Assembly: GCF_019970065.1 (NCBI RefSeq)
Contig: NZ_JAHXYH010000009.1
Coordinates: forward strand, 1-64,000
Length of the DNA stretch: 64,000 nucleotides
Origin: Chryseobacterium sp. OSA05B
GTDB taxonomy: Bacteria; Bacteroidota; Bacteroidia; Flavobacteriales; Weeksellaceae
Reading direction: 5' to 3'
Below the pieces are notes generated by a model, which worked only from the letters and a program-made list of their open reading frames with translations, ran no database searches and was not told the DNA's origin. A program made the translations under genes and the position numbers. This document shows positions 36,965-46,677 of this stretch, piece after piece; within the stretch, counting starts at the first letter, position 1; every line of letters starts with the position of its first letter.

Positions 36965-37867
36965 TCAGTTAAATCGGAATCCCGCCCTGAATTCTAAAGG
37001 AGCCATTTTTGTTTTCTTTTTAAACAAAGTACTAAAAGACTGGGCATGCTCAAAGCCTAAGCTGTACGCAATTTCACTCACTGACAATTCGGTTGCAGAC
37101 AGCTTTTCTTTGGCTTTACTGATCAGCTTTTCATGGATATGCTGTTGGGTATTCTGACCGGTGTGGATTCGCAGAAGATCGCTCAGATAATTAGGTGAAA
37201 GATTCATGGCTTCGGCAATGAGATGTACGCTCAAAAGCCCTTTTTCTGCAGACTGATCCTGATCAAAATAATCATTCAGAAACTTCTCAAACCTCGCCAA
37301 CAGCTGCTGGCTGCCATTTTTCCGGGTAATAAACTGCCGTTCGTAGAAGCGATTGGAATAATTAAGTAGCAGATCGATTTGTGAGAGAATGATTTCCTGC
37401 GTATGCTGATCAATATGCTGACATTCCTTATCAATTTTATGAAGAATCTCAATAAGATTAGTTTCCTCATCTTCAGATAAATGCAAAGCCTCATTCACAG
37501 CATAGGAAAAGAATCCATAGCCGGAAATAGTCTGGGCTAAAGGATGTCTCAGTATAAAATCCTCATGGAAAATCAAGAGATAACCTGCGCCGCACTCCAT
37601 ATTGTGGAAGTCGAGATACTGCACCTGGTTGGGTGCAGTAAAACTCAGAACTCCTTTATCGTAATCATAATGCTGCTGGCCATATCTTACTTTTCCTTTT
37701 GATTCCCGTTTCAGGGCAACACAGTAAAATCTGTTGACAAAACCTTTCCAGACTTCGTCGTCCAGAAATATACTTTCTGATAAATTGATCACACTCACCA
37801 GCGGATGTTTAGGTTCCGGCAGCGAAAGCAAACGGTGAAAAGCGGAAACAGAGTGAATGGTATTCAT
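36965..37867 (-). CDS. AraC family transcriptional regulator
   Basis: 300 residues. The N-terminal sensor domain (YDKGVLSFTAPNQVQYLDFH) is followed by a C-terminal double HTH at about residues 195-295 (LIAEAMNLSPNYLSDLLRIH; VSEIAYSLGFEHAQSFSTLF; TKMAPLEFRAG). It lies 16 bp downstream of the aldo/keto reductase gene on the same strand, so the two are probably one operon in which the regulator controls its partner. Confidence 0.88.
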   Translation of the reverse strand: MNTIHSVSAFHRLLSLPEPKHPLVSVINLSESIFLDDEVWKGFVNRFYCVALKRESKGKVRYGQQHYDYDKGVLSFTAPNQVQYLDFHNMECGAGYLLIFHEDFILRHPLAQTISGYGFFSYAVNEALHLSEDEETNLIEILHKIDKECQHIDQHTQEIILSQIDLLLNYSNRFYERQFITRKNGSQQLLARFEKFLNDYFDQDQSAEKGLLSVHLIAEAMNLSPNYLSDLLRIHTGQNTQQHIHEKLISKAKEKLSATELSVSEIAYSLGFEHAQSFSTLFKKKTKMAPLEFRAGFRFN

Positions 37868-37883
37868 AGCCTATCATATATGG

Positions 37884-38888
37884 TTAATCTAAAAGCCCCA
37901 TGCTGAACTCATCATACGGAGCGCCTGTATCTGTTCCCAAAGGTACGATACTTTCCAGTTTTAAAAGATCGTCTTCACTTAACTGAATTCCGGCCGCTTC
38001 AATATTCTGTTCTAAGTATTTTCTGCGCTTTGTTCCGGGAATCGGGATGATACCTTTACTGATGATCCATGCGAGAGCGAGTTGTGAAGATGTTATATTC
38101 TTTTCTGCAGCCATACTTTCTACTGCATTCACAAGTTCAATATTCTTATGAAAATATTCTTCCTGGAAACGGGGAATTCCTCTTCTGAAATCATGTTCCG
38201 GAAGATCATCGATGGAACGAATCTGACCGGATAAAAAACCGCGTCCCAATGGTGAATACGCCACAAAACCCACCTCAAGTTCTCTCAGCGTTGCTAAAAC
38301 TCCTTTTTCCTCTGCAGTTCTTTCAAATAAAGAATACTCGCTCTGTACAGCCGTAATAGGATGAACTGCATTCGCTCTTCTTACGGTTTCAGAAGATACT
38401 TCAGATAAACCTATGTACCCGATTTTTCCTTCTTTAACAAGGTCGCTCATTGCACCAACGGTTTCTTCAATCGGAGTATTTTTGTCAAGGCGATGCATGT
38501 AGTAAAGATCGATATAATCCGTTTTTAAATTTTTCAACGATCTCTCTACCGCTTTTTTCACATAATCTTTGGTTCCGTTAATCGCCCAGGTCACCTTATC
38601 GGAATCGTCTATTTCCCACCCGAATTTTGTTGCGATGATATACTGATCCCGGTTACTTCCCATGGCTTTCGCGATCAGCTGTTCATTTTTAAAAGGTCCG
38701 TAAAGATCAGCGGTATCCAGAAAATTCCCGCCTAATTCAAGGGAGCGGTGGATGGTTGCAATGGCTTCGTTTTCATCTGCTTCGCCATACATATTGGCGT
38801 CTTCAAAACCGGTCATTCCCATACAGCCTAATCCTATATTGGGGATTATCAAACCCTGATTGCCTAATTTTACCTGATTCAATTTCAT
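37884..38888 (-). CDS. aldo/keto reductase
   Basis: 334 residues from the ATG at 38886-38888 (MKLNQVKLGNQGLIIPNIGL). The upstream ATG at 38919-38921 is less likely. The catalytic tetrad is visible: D and Y in FLDTADLYGPF, K in IATKFGW, H in YYMHRLD. The NADPH site is near the C-terminus (IPIPGTKRRKYLEQNI). It reduces aldehydes or ketones. It is first in an operon with an AraC regulator. Confidence 0.92.
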   Translation of the reverse strand: MKLNQVKLGNQGLIIPNIGLGCMGMTGFEDANMYGEADENEAIATIHRSLELGGNFLDTADLYGPFKNEQLIAKAMGSNRDQYIIATKFGWEIDDSDKVTWAINGTKDYVKKAVERSLKNLKTDYIDLYYMHRLDKNTPIEETVGAMSDLVKEGKIGYIGLSEVSSETVRRANAVHPITAVQSEYSLFERTAEEKGVLATLRELEVGFVAYSPLGRGFLSGQIRSIDDLPEHDFRRGIPRFQEEYFHKNIELVNAVESMAAEKNITSSQLALAWIISKGIIPIPGTKRRKYLEQNIEAAGIQLSEDDLLKLESIVPLGTDTGAPYDEFSMGLLD

Positions 38889-39155
38889 ATTGTTGATTTT
38901 TATTGATACAAAATTCAGCATAAATCAGGAGGTGGATGTTTGCAGAATCACGAATCTCGTATGTAAATCACGGAATTGTATTTTTCTTAAACCACCAGCT
39001 TTTATACCATCATCATTGACATTATTTCATCCGGAAAAGCTTATCATTTAAAACAAAAAGAATATTCCGGTGAAAAGTTTTACATATATTTGAAAACAGA
39101 CGGAAGCACCGATCAGCTTCCGATGATCTTAATTCTAACGATTAAAAAAATAGAC

Positions 39156-39533
39156 ATGAAAAAAGTAACAGGAATCGGAGGTATCCTTTTCAAATCAAAA
39201 GATCCGACCGCCATGAACGAATGGTACAAAAACCATCTTGGCCTTGAAACAAGTCCATATGGAACCAGCTTTGAATGGCGCGAAAGTGAAGATCCGAACA
39301 AAAAAGGGCTGACCCAATGGGCTCCTTTTGCAGAAACTACAAAATATTTTGAACCTTCTGACAAGGATTTCATGATCAACTATAGAGTGGAAAATCTGGA
39401 AGCTCTGGCAGAGGAATTGAAAAAGGAGAATGTTATGATCCTGGACAGTATTGAAACCTATGATTATGGAAAATTCCTTCATATTCTGGATCTTGAGGGG
39501 AATAAAATTCAGCTTTGGGAACCGATTGGCTAA
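39156..39533 (+). CDS. VOC family protein (glyoxalase/bleomycin-resistance fold)
   Basis: 125 residues from the ATG at 39156 (MKKVTGIGGILFKSKDPTAM); an upstream frame would add 22 residues without similarity. The VOC signature is visible: NEWYKNHLGLETSPYGTSFE near residue 22, and the C-terminal YGKFLHILDLEGNKIQLWEP with a putative metal-binding Glu. The family covers lyases, dioxygenases and binding proteins. It is a lone gene ending at a strong bidirectional terminator. Confidence 0.87.
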   Translation: MKKVTGIGGILFKSKDPTAMNEWYKNHLGLETSPYGTSFEWRESEDPNKKGLTQWAPFAETTKYFEPSDKDFMINYRVENLEALAEELKKENVMILDSIETYDYGKFLHILDLEGNKIQLWEPIG

Positions 39534-39547
39534 ACAATATATAAAAT

Positions 39548-39580
39548 AGAAAGAGCCCGGTGCAATACCAGGCTCTTTCT
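39548..39580. terminator. bidirectional terminator
   Basis: AGAAAGAGCC (39548-39557) pairs with GGCTCTTTCT (39571-39580); after one C/A mismatch, GGT pairs with ACC. The A/T flanks serve both the VOC gene (plus) and the metalloprotease gene (minus). Confidence 0.8.
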
Positions 39581-39659
39581 TCACAAAAGGTACCATGAAA
39601 TCTTTCTCCAGTTCAGGACAGGTGATTAATCTGCCCTTCAACCTGAAGTATCTCATTTT

Positions 39660-42600
39660 TTATTTCTTAATCAGCTTGGTGCTGTAAGTTTCAGTCTCGC
39701 CGGTAATTGAAATGATGTACACTCCTTTAACCAATGCTGCTACATTAATTCTCTTTCCTTCCAGTTTTCCTTCCAGTGCCAGTCTTCCGTCTGCACTGTA
39801 AATCTTATAATCTGCTTTTCCTTTGATGTTTTTCACTTCTACATAGGTATCTGCAGGATTTGGATAAATGGACAGTTCTGATTTTGTATTCTTAGTCTCA
39901 CTGACAGCCAGTCCGCCTGTAATCCTTACAGGAAGATCCATAATACCGCCTGCTCCACTTGAAAGCTCACCACACACACTGCCTAATGCTGCAGTTCCAT
40001 ATTTAGCAACAACCCTCATTCTTAACAGTTTATCTCCTGCATAGGCTGTAGCAGGTACTGTAAAGATGATATCCCCATAATTAATAGATGAGGCTCCGGC
40101 AGGAGAATTTCCAGCAGTTTGTCCCACTCTTTCAGAAGCCTCAAATGTTCCGTTTCTGTCATAGTCGATCCAAACAGAAATGTTCACAGGTCTGTTAGCT
40201 CCATAGCCTGGCGATGAACGGATCGTCGGTTTAAAGGTATATTGAGTCCCTTTAGTAAGATTGACTGTTTTTGTAAGGTCCTCGCTAAGGTCTTTATACG
40301 TTCTGTATGTAGGATCATCGTAGTCGATATTAGCGACACGTACTCTTCTTATAGCAGAGTAGTTTGATATTCCTGAATTAAGGATACAGTAATCTACTCC
40401 CGTTGTTAAACCTTTAGTTTTAAAAACGTAATTGGCAGAGAAGCTACCCGGAACACTGTTGACAACAGCTGCTACCTGTGTTTCATAATTCTTTTCATCT
40501 TCAAGACCGGTCAGTACCAAAGAATTCGTCGGGCTTGTAGCATTTTGCCAGTTGGCTTCACCTTGTTTTCTGTAATTAACAGAATAGGTATTAGCTCCCG
40601 GTACGCTATTCCAGGATATTCGGGCTGTGGTTTTGAAGACTTCTTTATCTATTGAAGAAACTCCTGTTGGAGCTGCTGCTGCCGACGTTGGAGCTGCTCC
40701 CACATTAACGGCAGGAGACACCGCGTAAAACACATTCCCCAATGAAGATATTCTCAGTTTAACGGCACCGGTAAGATTGGCAGGCATCTGTGCTGTATAG
40801 CTTCCTGTATTAGGAGCTGAGGCGACAAGGTCTGTCCAGGTGATTCCGTTATCGGCTGTGTAATCTATTTTTACATTGGCCACATTGTAAGGGGCATTAT
40901 TTGTATTGGCAGCATCCCAGGTGATGGTATTGGATGCGTTGTTATACAGTACACTAGCTGCTGTAAGTCCATTAAACTTGAATGGTCCGTCGTTTCCTAC
41001 AGTCAGTGTTACATCTGAAGAAGAAAGCATTGGACGCTGAGGATTTTCATCCCTTACCGTTACGGCATATCTAAGTATTCTCGGAATGTAAGAAACCGTT
41101 TCCCAATCCTGTTTGTTGGTTAGTGAACCATTCATTACCGTTTCCATTTTAGGAAAATATCTTCTTCCACTGGCCGTTCCTGTATAAGATCTGGTTAAAG
41201 CTCCCTGAGGATTATAGCCCCAACCGGTGTCTCCTGAAATGGTAGTTCCACCCCCTACGCTATCATTTTGTTCCCATGTATATTTTACCGGATCATTTTG
41301 AGCGTCTACCGCATTAGCTTCCAGATAGTAAGCAGTTCCTTTAGGAATTGTATAAGATGCAATAGGAGATATAGCTGGCGCCGTATTATTGTCAATTTCC
41401 AGTTCTGTACCACATCCTACCTTCCCTTCCATATTCGTCAGAATCTGGTCGATACTTTTATAATGGAAATAAGGATTGCTCACCATCTGAACATTATCGC
41501 TGGTAATTCCTGCGTAAGCCATAATGGTTGTTCCTCCTCCCGGTTCAACATTCGCTCCGCTATCTTCGGAATTGTGTGAAAAAGTATGGTTTCCTCCAAA
41601 CTGATGCCCCATTTCATGAGCTACATAGTCAATATCAAATGAATCTCCCTGAGGAACGGCATCAGCTGGAGAAGTAAATCCTGCCCCTTTGTAATTCGAA
41701 GGAATACCGTCACTATCCAGAGCTGCATCATCGCTGCATACACATCCGATACAACCTGCCATACCACCACCACCGGAAGCTCCGAAAAGGTGACCGATGT
41801 CAAACAATCCGCTTCCTACATTTGCTGTAAGCGTATTCATTAATTCCCCACTCCATAAGGCATCATCAACGCCAGGTCCTGAGTCTGAGTAAGGGTCATT
41901 GGCAGCATTAGTATAAATAATTCCCGGTAAGTCCTGAACAGTAAGGTGAATTCCAAAATCTTTCTCAAAGATCCCGTTCACACGGCTCATCGTATTGTTC
42001 ATTGCGGTAAGTGCTCCGGCTGGAGTTCCTCCATGGAACTGGGTATATTCTCCGGTAACAGAAAGTGCCAGTCTGTATGTTCTGTATTTTGTGCTGGAAG
42101 GTCTGCTGGTAATGCCTACGTTAGAAAGATTTTTTTTTCCGTTAGCCTCCAGTGCTTTAATTTCTTTGACATCTTTTTCATTCATTCCACATTCAAAGCC
42201 GTGTTCTCCCGTTGTTCTCTTTGTTTTATAGAAAACACCGTACGTTTTTTTGTCCGCTGAAACAGGTTCTATAAACTGGAATACCCCGTCTTTGATGATC
42301 ATAGACTGCATATCTGTAGGCGATGTGCTGAATCTTACATATTTGGAGGGATCATCGATCCCGGCTCCGACATAGGAACCCAACTGGTATTTTTCTACCA
42401 GAGATTTTGCCATCACAGGATTACTGTATACCGCAAATTTCTCAATCTTACCTTCTGCTGTAGGCAAAGATATGATCACAGGTTTTGCGTTCTTTCCTGT
42501 TTCTACAGCATCTTTCAGAAGATTTCTGAGCGATGTAAGATCTACTCTGTACGCCTTTGTGATTTCAACATCTTTTCTGATTTCAGATACTTTCTGTCCT

Positions 42601-42677
42601 ACAGGCTCCCATCTCTGGGCATAAACAGATGTAAATCCGGCAGCTAAAACACTAACTAATAAAATTTTCTTTTTCAT
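39660..42677 (-). CDS. reprolysin-like zinc metalloprotease with T9SS sorting domain
   Basis: 1005 residues. Signal peptide (MKKKILLVSVLAAGFTSVYA), propeptide to about residue 190, then a metzincin catalytic domain with HEMGHQFGGNH (H354, E355, H358, H364) and a Met-turn (TTIMAYAG). It is followed by a beta-sandwich, a fibronectin type III domain (near ARISWNSVPGANTYSVNYRK) and a GEVED-like domain (VNISVWIDYDRNGTFEASER). The protein ends in a T9SS type A sorting domain (LSIYPNPADTYVEVKN ... TKLIKK). It is an extracellular protease, probably zymogenic. Confidence 0.93.
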   Translation of the reverse strand: MKKKILLVSVLAAGFTSVYAQRWEPVGQKVSEIRKDVEITKAYRVDLTSLRNLLKDAVETGKNAKPVIISLPTAEGKIEKFAVYSNPVMAKSLVEKYQLGSYVGAGIDDPSKYVRFSTSPTDMQSMIIKDGVFQFIEPVSADKKTYGVFYKTKRTTGEHGFECGMNEKDVKEIKALEANGKKNLSNVGITSRPSSTKYRTYRLALSVTGEYTQFHGGTPAGALTAMNNTMSRVNGIFEKDFGIHLTVQDLPGIIYTNAANDPYSDSGPGVDDALWSGELMNTLTANVGSGLFDIGHLFGASGGGGMAGCIGCVCSDDAALDSDGIPSNYKGAGFTSPADAVPQGDSFDIDYVAHEMGHQFGGNHTFSHNSEDSGANVEPGGGTTIMAYAGITSDNVQMVSNPYFHYKSIDQILTNMEGKVGCGTELEIDNNTAPAISPIASYTIPKGTAYYLEANAVDAQNDPVKYTWEQNDSVGGGTTISGDTGWGYNPQGALTRSYTGTASGRRYFPKMETVMNGSLTNKQDWETVSYIPRILRYAVTVRDENPQRPMLSSSDVTLTVGNDGPFKFNGLTAASVLYNNASNTITWDAANTNNAPYNVANVKIDYTADNGITWTDLVASAPNTGSYTAQMPANLTGAVKLRISSLGNVFYAVSPAVNVGAAPTSAAAAPTGVSSIDKEVFKTTARISWNSVPGANTYSVNYRKQGEANWQNATSPTNSLVLTGLEDEKNYETQVAAVVNSVPGSFSANYVFKTKGLTTGVDYCILNSGISNYSAIRRVRVANIDYDDPTYRTYKDLSEDLTKTVNLTKGTQYTFKPTIRSSPGYGANRPVNISVWIDYDRNGTFEASERVGQTAGNSPAGASSINYGDIIFTVPATAYAGDKLLRMRVVAKYGTAALGSVCGELSSGAGGIMDLPVRITGGLAVSETKNTKSELSIYPNPADTYVEVKNIKGKADYKIYSADGRLALEGKLEGKRINVAALVKGVYIISITGETETYSTKLIKK

Positions 42678-43079
42678 AAAAGGGGTTAATATAAATAGGT
42701 GGTTTAATTTAACTGAAGTACTATCCCTGATTCATAATCATTCATTAAAAATGATCCTTTAAACCGAAGGTATTTGTTGTGAATAAATTTCATCAAACAA
42801 TAAAACTTCATTAAAAAAAATAAATCTATCATTATTGCATTGAAACTATTATAAAATCACCTACTACTCAGATACTTCCAAGTCATAATTCACTTATTAA
42901 CAAACAATTAGAAATCAATCACATTTGAGGAGACTTAACATAATTTTCTCTATGGAATCGAAAATGTACAAGATAACTGTAGAAAAAGAAGAAGGAAATT
43001 ATCAATATCCTAAGCTGAACTTTTTCAACCTATTAATGATTTGGTCATTAAAAGATCCAACTCACTGATCCCATCAAAT

Positions 43080-43109
43080 AAAAAAGCCACCTGACAAAGT
43101 CGGGCAGCT
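43080..43109 (-). terminator. terminator-like hairpin, minus strand
   Basis: On the minus strand CCCGAC-TTT-GTCAGG, extended by GC pairs past a two-base mismatch, is followed by six T's. No gene lies immediately upstream on that strand within 600 bp. Confidence 0.5.
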
Positions 43110-43542
43110 ATTCCAAATTTTCATTATTACGAATAATCGAAAAAATTATCCTGTCCAAAATTCCTGTATATAAAAAAGAAATCCAAAAATGAACACTCTA
43201 CTTGTATACTACTGCAAAAAGTAAAGCCAATAACTGATCAATAATAAAAAATGCCGGTCAATCAAAATTAAACTCCCATAAAAAAGGAAAAACATGATCA
43301 TACAGCTTGCACCCACAGACATTACCTGACTAAAAATCAACTACATAACCCCTTAAAAAAGCATTCGAACTGCCTATTAAAAATTAATTAAAATTTGATA
43401 ATTAGTGAAAAAAAATAACAATGTAGTACCCATGTAGTATAATATTTTTTCTATTTTCTTAATAAAAAGTGCAAATTTGAAATAACAAACAACAAGTGGT
43501 GAAATGGGTTTTCAGTTATGATGGAAAAAAATATTTCGAGAG

Positions 43543-43572
43543 CTGTCTGATATGATCAGGCAGTTTTTTTTT
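43543..43572 (+). terminator. strong rho-independent terminator, plus strand, with no gene before it
   Basis: CTGTCTGAT (43543-43551), loop ATG, ATCAGGCAG (43555-43563), one G-U pair, then nine T's. The nearest upstream plus-strand gene ends at 39533, which suggests an unrecognised small RNA ends here. Confidence 0.7.
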
Positions 43573-43694
43573 ATTCAAAAAGGAAGAAAGTTTGATGAAA
43601 GAAGATGTAAGAAAAATACAGAATGTCATTTATTTTTAAGGCAGCCCTTCATCAGCTTTTAGGATAAGTCTAAGGAAATATCCGTACAGATCTC

Positions 43695-43745
43695 GTAACC
43701 TGTAACACGAATCACGAATCACGAAACCTCTTCACTCCGAACCCT
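43695..43745 (+). repeat. CACGAATC-type degenerate repeat text
   Basis: It contains GAATCACGAATC (43709-43720), also present at 38945-38956, and CACTCCGAA, shared in reverse with 21117-21140. It abuts the stop of the TPR/HTH gene. Confidence 0.5.
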
Positions 43746-45170
43746 TCACAGCAAGCTGTCAAAAAACTGATAGATATCTGTTTCCGTTGGAATGTTCAGC
43801 TTTTTTCTAAGTCTGTACTTTTTCTGCTGAACAGATCTGGGTTGAACTGAAGTATAGCCTGCAATATCTTTGGAAGTAAAATGCAGTTTCAGCATCGCAC
43901 AGAAAACTAAGTCCGAATTTTCAAGATCAGGATTCAAAGCCAGTACATTTTCAATGAAGCCTGGATACGCTTTTTTAAAAGTGTCTAAAAATCCGGGGTC
44001 ATTTTTTCTTGCCAGCTCAATCACTTCTTCCTGAGTATTGTCATGCATCTGGTTTTTCAGCTTTTCTGCCTCGTATTTAAGTACTATTTTTTTCTCTTTC
44101 AGCTGTCTGACAATTTTCCACAGGTACATCCCAACCAGCGACAAAACAAATATTGAAGCAATACACAAGAGCAGTACCTTACTTCTATGATGTTCCGAAT
44201 CGGTCTCGGTCTCTGTGATAAAGCCTTCCATGTCATGGTTGATTGCTTCCAGCAAAGCCGCATCGGATTTGTTTCTTTCCTCTGTATAGGCCTGCAAAAA
44301 TAAGAGTGCCTTTTCTTTATCTCCCATACTTTCATACAGGGATCTAAGATCTGTATACACATATTTGGTATACTGAGCAAAGACATATTTCGTTTTCTTG
44401 TTGATTTCCAATGCCTTCAATAGTGATTTTTCCGCTTTATCATACTGCTTGTTCATCATATAATATTCGCCGAGAACAGTATTGGCATTAAGAGCCACAC
44501 CATCAACCCTACCCTGCAGATTAGATTTTTCGGCTATAGAAGACAGATAAAACCGTGCTGAATCCATATTTTTAAATCCATAAAGATAAAGATCTCCAAT
44601 AGCACATTCAATGCGTCCTGAATGGTCTAATTTCCCTGCTTTACGAAAATATTCCAGCGCTGGATCATACATCTTTTTTCTGTAAAAATAATCTCCGCGC
44701 TTATAGTAGATTTTAAAGAGAACATCGTTGCGGAACGGCGAGTCTTTAGTATCTTTTATATAACTCATTGCTAAATCATTATACTTAAAAGATTTGTCCA
44801 ACCGTTTAAGGTGCAACTGAAAATTGCTAAAGTCATTGTAGAATTTAGCTCTGTGAATATTACTTTTCGAATATTTAAGGATATTTTCTGCTTTATTAAA
44901 GAAAAATTCGGCTCTTTTGTAGTTTTCAAGGGGCAGATTTACATTGGCGAGATTCAGGAAACACAGTGCTTTTCCTTCCGCATACCCTTTCTTTTCTGCT
45001 TTTTGATAATAATCTTTATTCAGTTTAACCAAAGCATCATAATTACCCGAAAGACGCAGCTCTTCATTCTGTTTCAGCAAAGGAGTGTCAAAATCCTTTT
45101 CATATTGGTCAGGATCTTTACTGCACGAAAGCAGGATGAGAAATAGTACGAAAGTAAGACAGCGTATCAT
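43746..45170 (-). CDS. membrane-tethered TPR/HTH regulator, paralogue 2
   Basis: 474 residues from the ATG at 45168-45170, which gives a lipobox-like signal (MIRCLTFVLFLILLSCSKDP); a longer frame adds 28 residues. TPR-like repeats cover about residues 30-330. A transmembrane helix follows (LLLCIASIFVLSLVGMYLW), then a coiled-coil stretch and a C-terminal HTH (FTSKDIAGYTSVQPRSVQQK). This suggests a periplasmic sensor joined to a cytoplasmic DNA-binding domain. It is about half identical by eye to the gene immediately upstream, in the same order, so it is a tandem duplicate. Confidence 0.8.
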   Translation of the reverse strand: MIRCLTFVLFLILLSCSKDPDQYEKDFDTPLLKQNEELRLSGNYDALVKLNKDYYQKAEKKGYAEGKALCFLNLANVNLPLENYKRAEFFFNKAENILKYSKSNIHRAKFYNDFSNFQLHLKRLDKSFKYNDLAMSYIKDTKDSPFRNDVLFKIYYKRGDYFYRKKMYDPALEYFRKAGKLDHSGRIECAIGDLYLYGFKNMDSARFYLSSIAEKSNLQGRVDGVALNANTVLGEYYMMNKQYDKAEKSLLKALEINKKTKYVFAQYTKYVYTDLRSLYESMGDKEKALLFLQAYTEERNKSDAALLEAINHDMEGFITETETDSEHHRSKVLLLCIASIFVLSLVGMYLWKIVRQLKEKKIVLKYEAEKLKNQMHDNTQEEVIELARKNDPGFLDTFKKAYPGFIENVLALNPDLENSDLVFCAMLKLHFTSKDIAGYTSVQPRSVQQKKYRLRKKLNIPTETDIYQFFDSLL

Positions 45171-45243
45171 GATACGTTTTTCTATAAAGTTAATCAATAA
45201 AGGTATACATCCATTTTCCCCGGCTCTAAAATAAACCCGTCTT

Positions 45244-46677
45244 TTAAATCGCATCTAAAAATTCATAAATATCCTGATCCCCTTCAATATTCAGTTTTTT
45301 TCTAATCCTGTACTTTTTCTGCTGAATAGATTTATGCTGAACAAATGTGTAGTCAGCTATTTCCTTGGAAGAAAAATGCAGTTTGAGCAGGGCACAAAAG
45401 GCCAGTTCGGAATTTTCAAGATCGGGATTGATGGTGAGCAGACTGCTGATAAACTCAGGATATAATTCTTTAAATTTCATAAGGAAAGAAGAATCATTTC
45501 TTTTGGCCAGATCCACCACTTCCTGATGTTTCTTTTCGTATACGCGGTTTTTAAGTGTATCGGTCTCTGTTTTAAGACTTTTCTTCTTGAGTTTTAAATG
45601 CTGTATATTTTTCCAGACAGACATTCCGGATACCGAAATGATGATAAGGGACAAAATTCCAATAATCCATAGATCATTTTCGCGTTTATCAGATTCTTTC
45701 TTGGCTTCAGCTATAAAACTGTCTGTAGTGGTGTTGATGGCTGCAAATCTTGCCTCCGCGAGCCTGTTGTCTTCCTCCAGATATTTATTCAGATAAAAAT
45801 AGGCCTTTTCTCTGTCATTTTTCTTTTTATAGAGGTCTGCAAGCGCTTTGTATACATCTTTAATATGAAAAGAATAGGTAAGTCTGGTTTTTATACTGAG
45901 CTCCAGGGCGGTCTTCAGCATTTTCTCAGCTTCATCATAATGGTTGATCTCGTTGTTGTAATACCCTAGTGTATAATAGACCCAAAGTTTCTCAATATCA
46001 GGTGTTTTGTGATGCTTCATCAGCTCTTCTGCCCTTAGCACATATATTCCTGCCGAGTCCGGTCTGCCGGTGTAAAGATGATATTGGGCGATCATACAAT
46101 TGGAATACGCTGATTTCTCCAAAGCATTTCCCTTATGAAAATTTTTCAGTGAATTTCCTAATTGTCCTTTCCATGCAAAATAAGTTCCCCTATTGGTATA
46201 AATCCGGGGCATAAGCTTTTTTTTAAGCTCCGAATCAGGTGCTTTTTTCAAAGAATGAAGGGCAGAATCACTGTAGATGATCGCTTTATCATACTGCTTG
46301 AGATGTGAATAATAATGGGCGTAGCTGTCGTAAAATTTTGCCCTGTGGAAATTATTTTCTGATCTTTTGAGACTTTCTCCGGCCTTATCCAAAAGAGTAT
46401 GAGCCCTCTCATAGTCCCCTTCTGTAGAATTGACATTAGCAACGTTTAGAAAGCAGAGTCCTTTTCCTTCTTCATATCCCATCTTACCCGCTTTTTTAAA
46501 GTACTCCCCATTAAGACGGACAAGGGCTTCAAATTCCCCGGACGCATTCAGGTCATTATTCTGCCTGATTAAGGGTACATCAAAGTCTTCTGTATGATCG
46601 TAAGTAGAAGTCTGGTTGCATGAAATAATAATAAATAGTATACTCATCCGTAATGTGCGGACTATCAAATTTTTCAT
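45244..46677 (-). CDS. membrane-tethered TPR/HTH regulator, paralogue 1
   Basis: 477 residues with a lipobox-like signal (MSILFIIISCNQ), TPR-like repeats (YEEGKGLCFLNVANVNSTEG; YTLGYYNNEINHYDEAEKML), one transmembrane helix near residue 340 (IIGILSLIIISVSGMSVW), a coiled coil and a C-terminal HTH (FSSKEIADYTFVQHKSIQQK). The architecture equals that of the downstream paralogue 73 bp away. An inverted repeat lies 78 bp upstream of the start. The targets are unknown. Confidence 0.8.
   Translation of the reverse strand: MKNLIVRTLRMSILFIIISCNQTSTYDHTEDFDVPLIRQNNDLNASGEFEALVRLNGEYFKKAGKMGYEEGKGLCFLNVANVNSTEGDYERAHTLLDKAGESLKRSENNFHRAKFYDSYAHYYSHLKQYDKAIIYSDSALHSLKKAPDSELKKKLMPRIYTNRGTYFAWKGQLGNSLKNFHKGNALEKSAYSNCMIAQYHLYTGRPDSAGIYVLRAEELMKHHKTPDIEKLWVYYTLGYYNNEINHYDEAEKMLKTALELSIKTRLTYSFHIKDVYKALADLYKKKNDREKAYFYLNKYLEEDNRLAEARFAAINTTTDSFIAEAKKESDKRENDLWIIGILSLIIISVSGMSVWKNIQHLKLKKKSLKTETDTLKNRVYEKKHQEVVDLAKRNDSSFLMKFKELYPEFISSLLTINPDLENSELAFCALLKLHFSSKEIADYTFVQHKSIQQKKYRIRKKLNIEGDQDIYEFLDAI

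Larger units (their letters stand above)
42678..43745. other. 1.07-kb region without a gene, containing two terminator-like hairpins
   Basis: It is AT-rich with stops in all frames and no ORF of meaningful length. It holds a minus-strand terminator-like hairpin at 43080-43109, a strong plus-strand terminator at 43543-43572, and degenerate repeat text from about 43690 to the end. The hairpins suggest small transcripts or the remains of lost genes. Confidence 0.6.

Noticed and set aside
43126..43542. Small protein gene in the gene desert
   Set aside because: Stops occur frequently in every frame and no start gives more than a few dozen codons.
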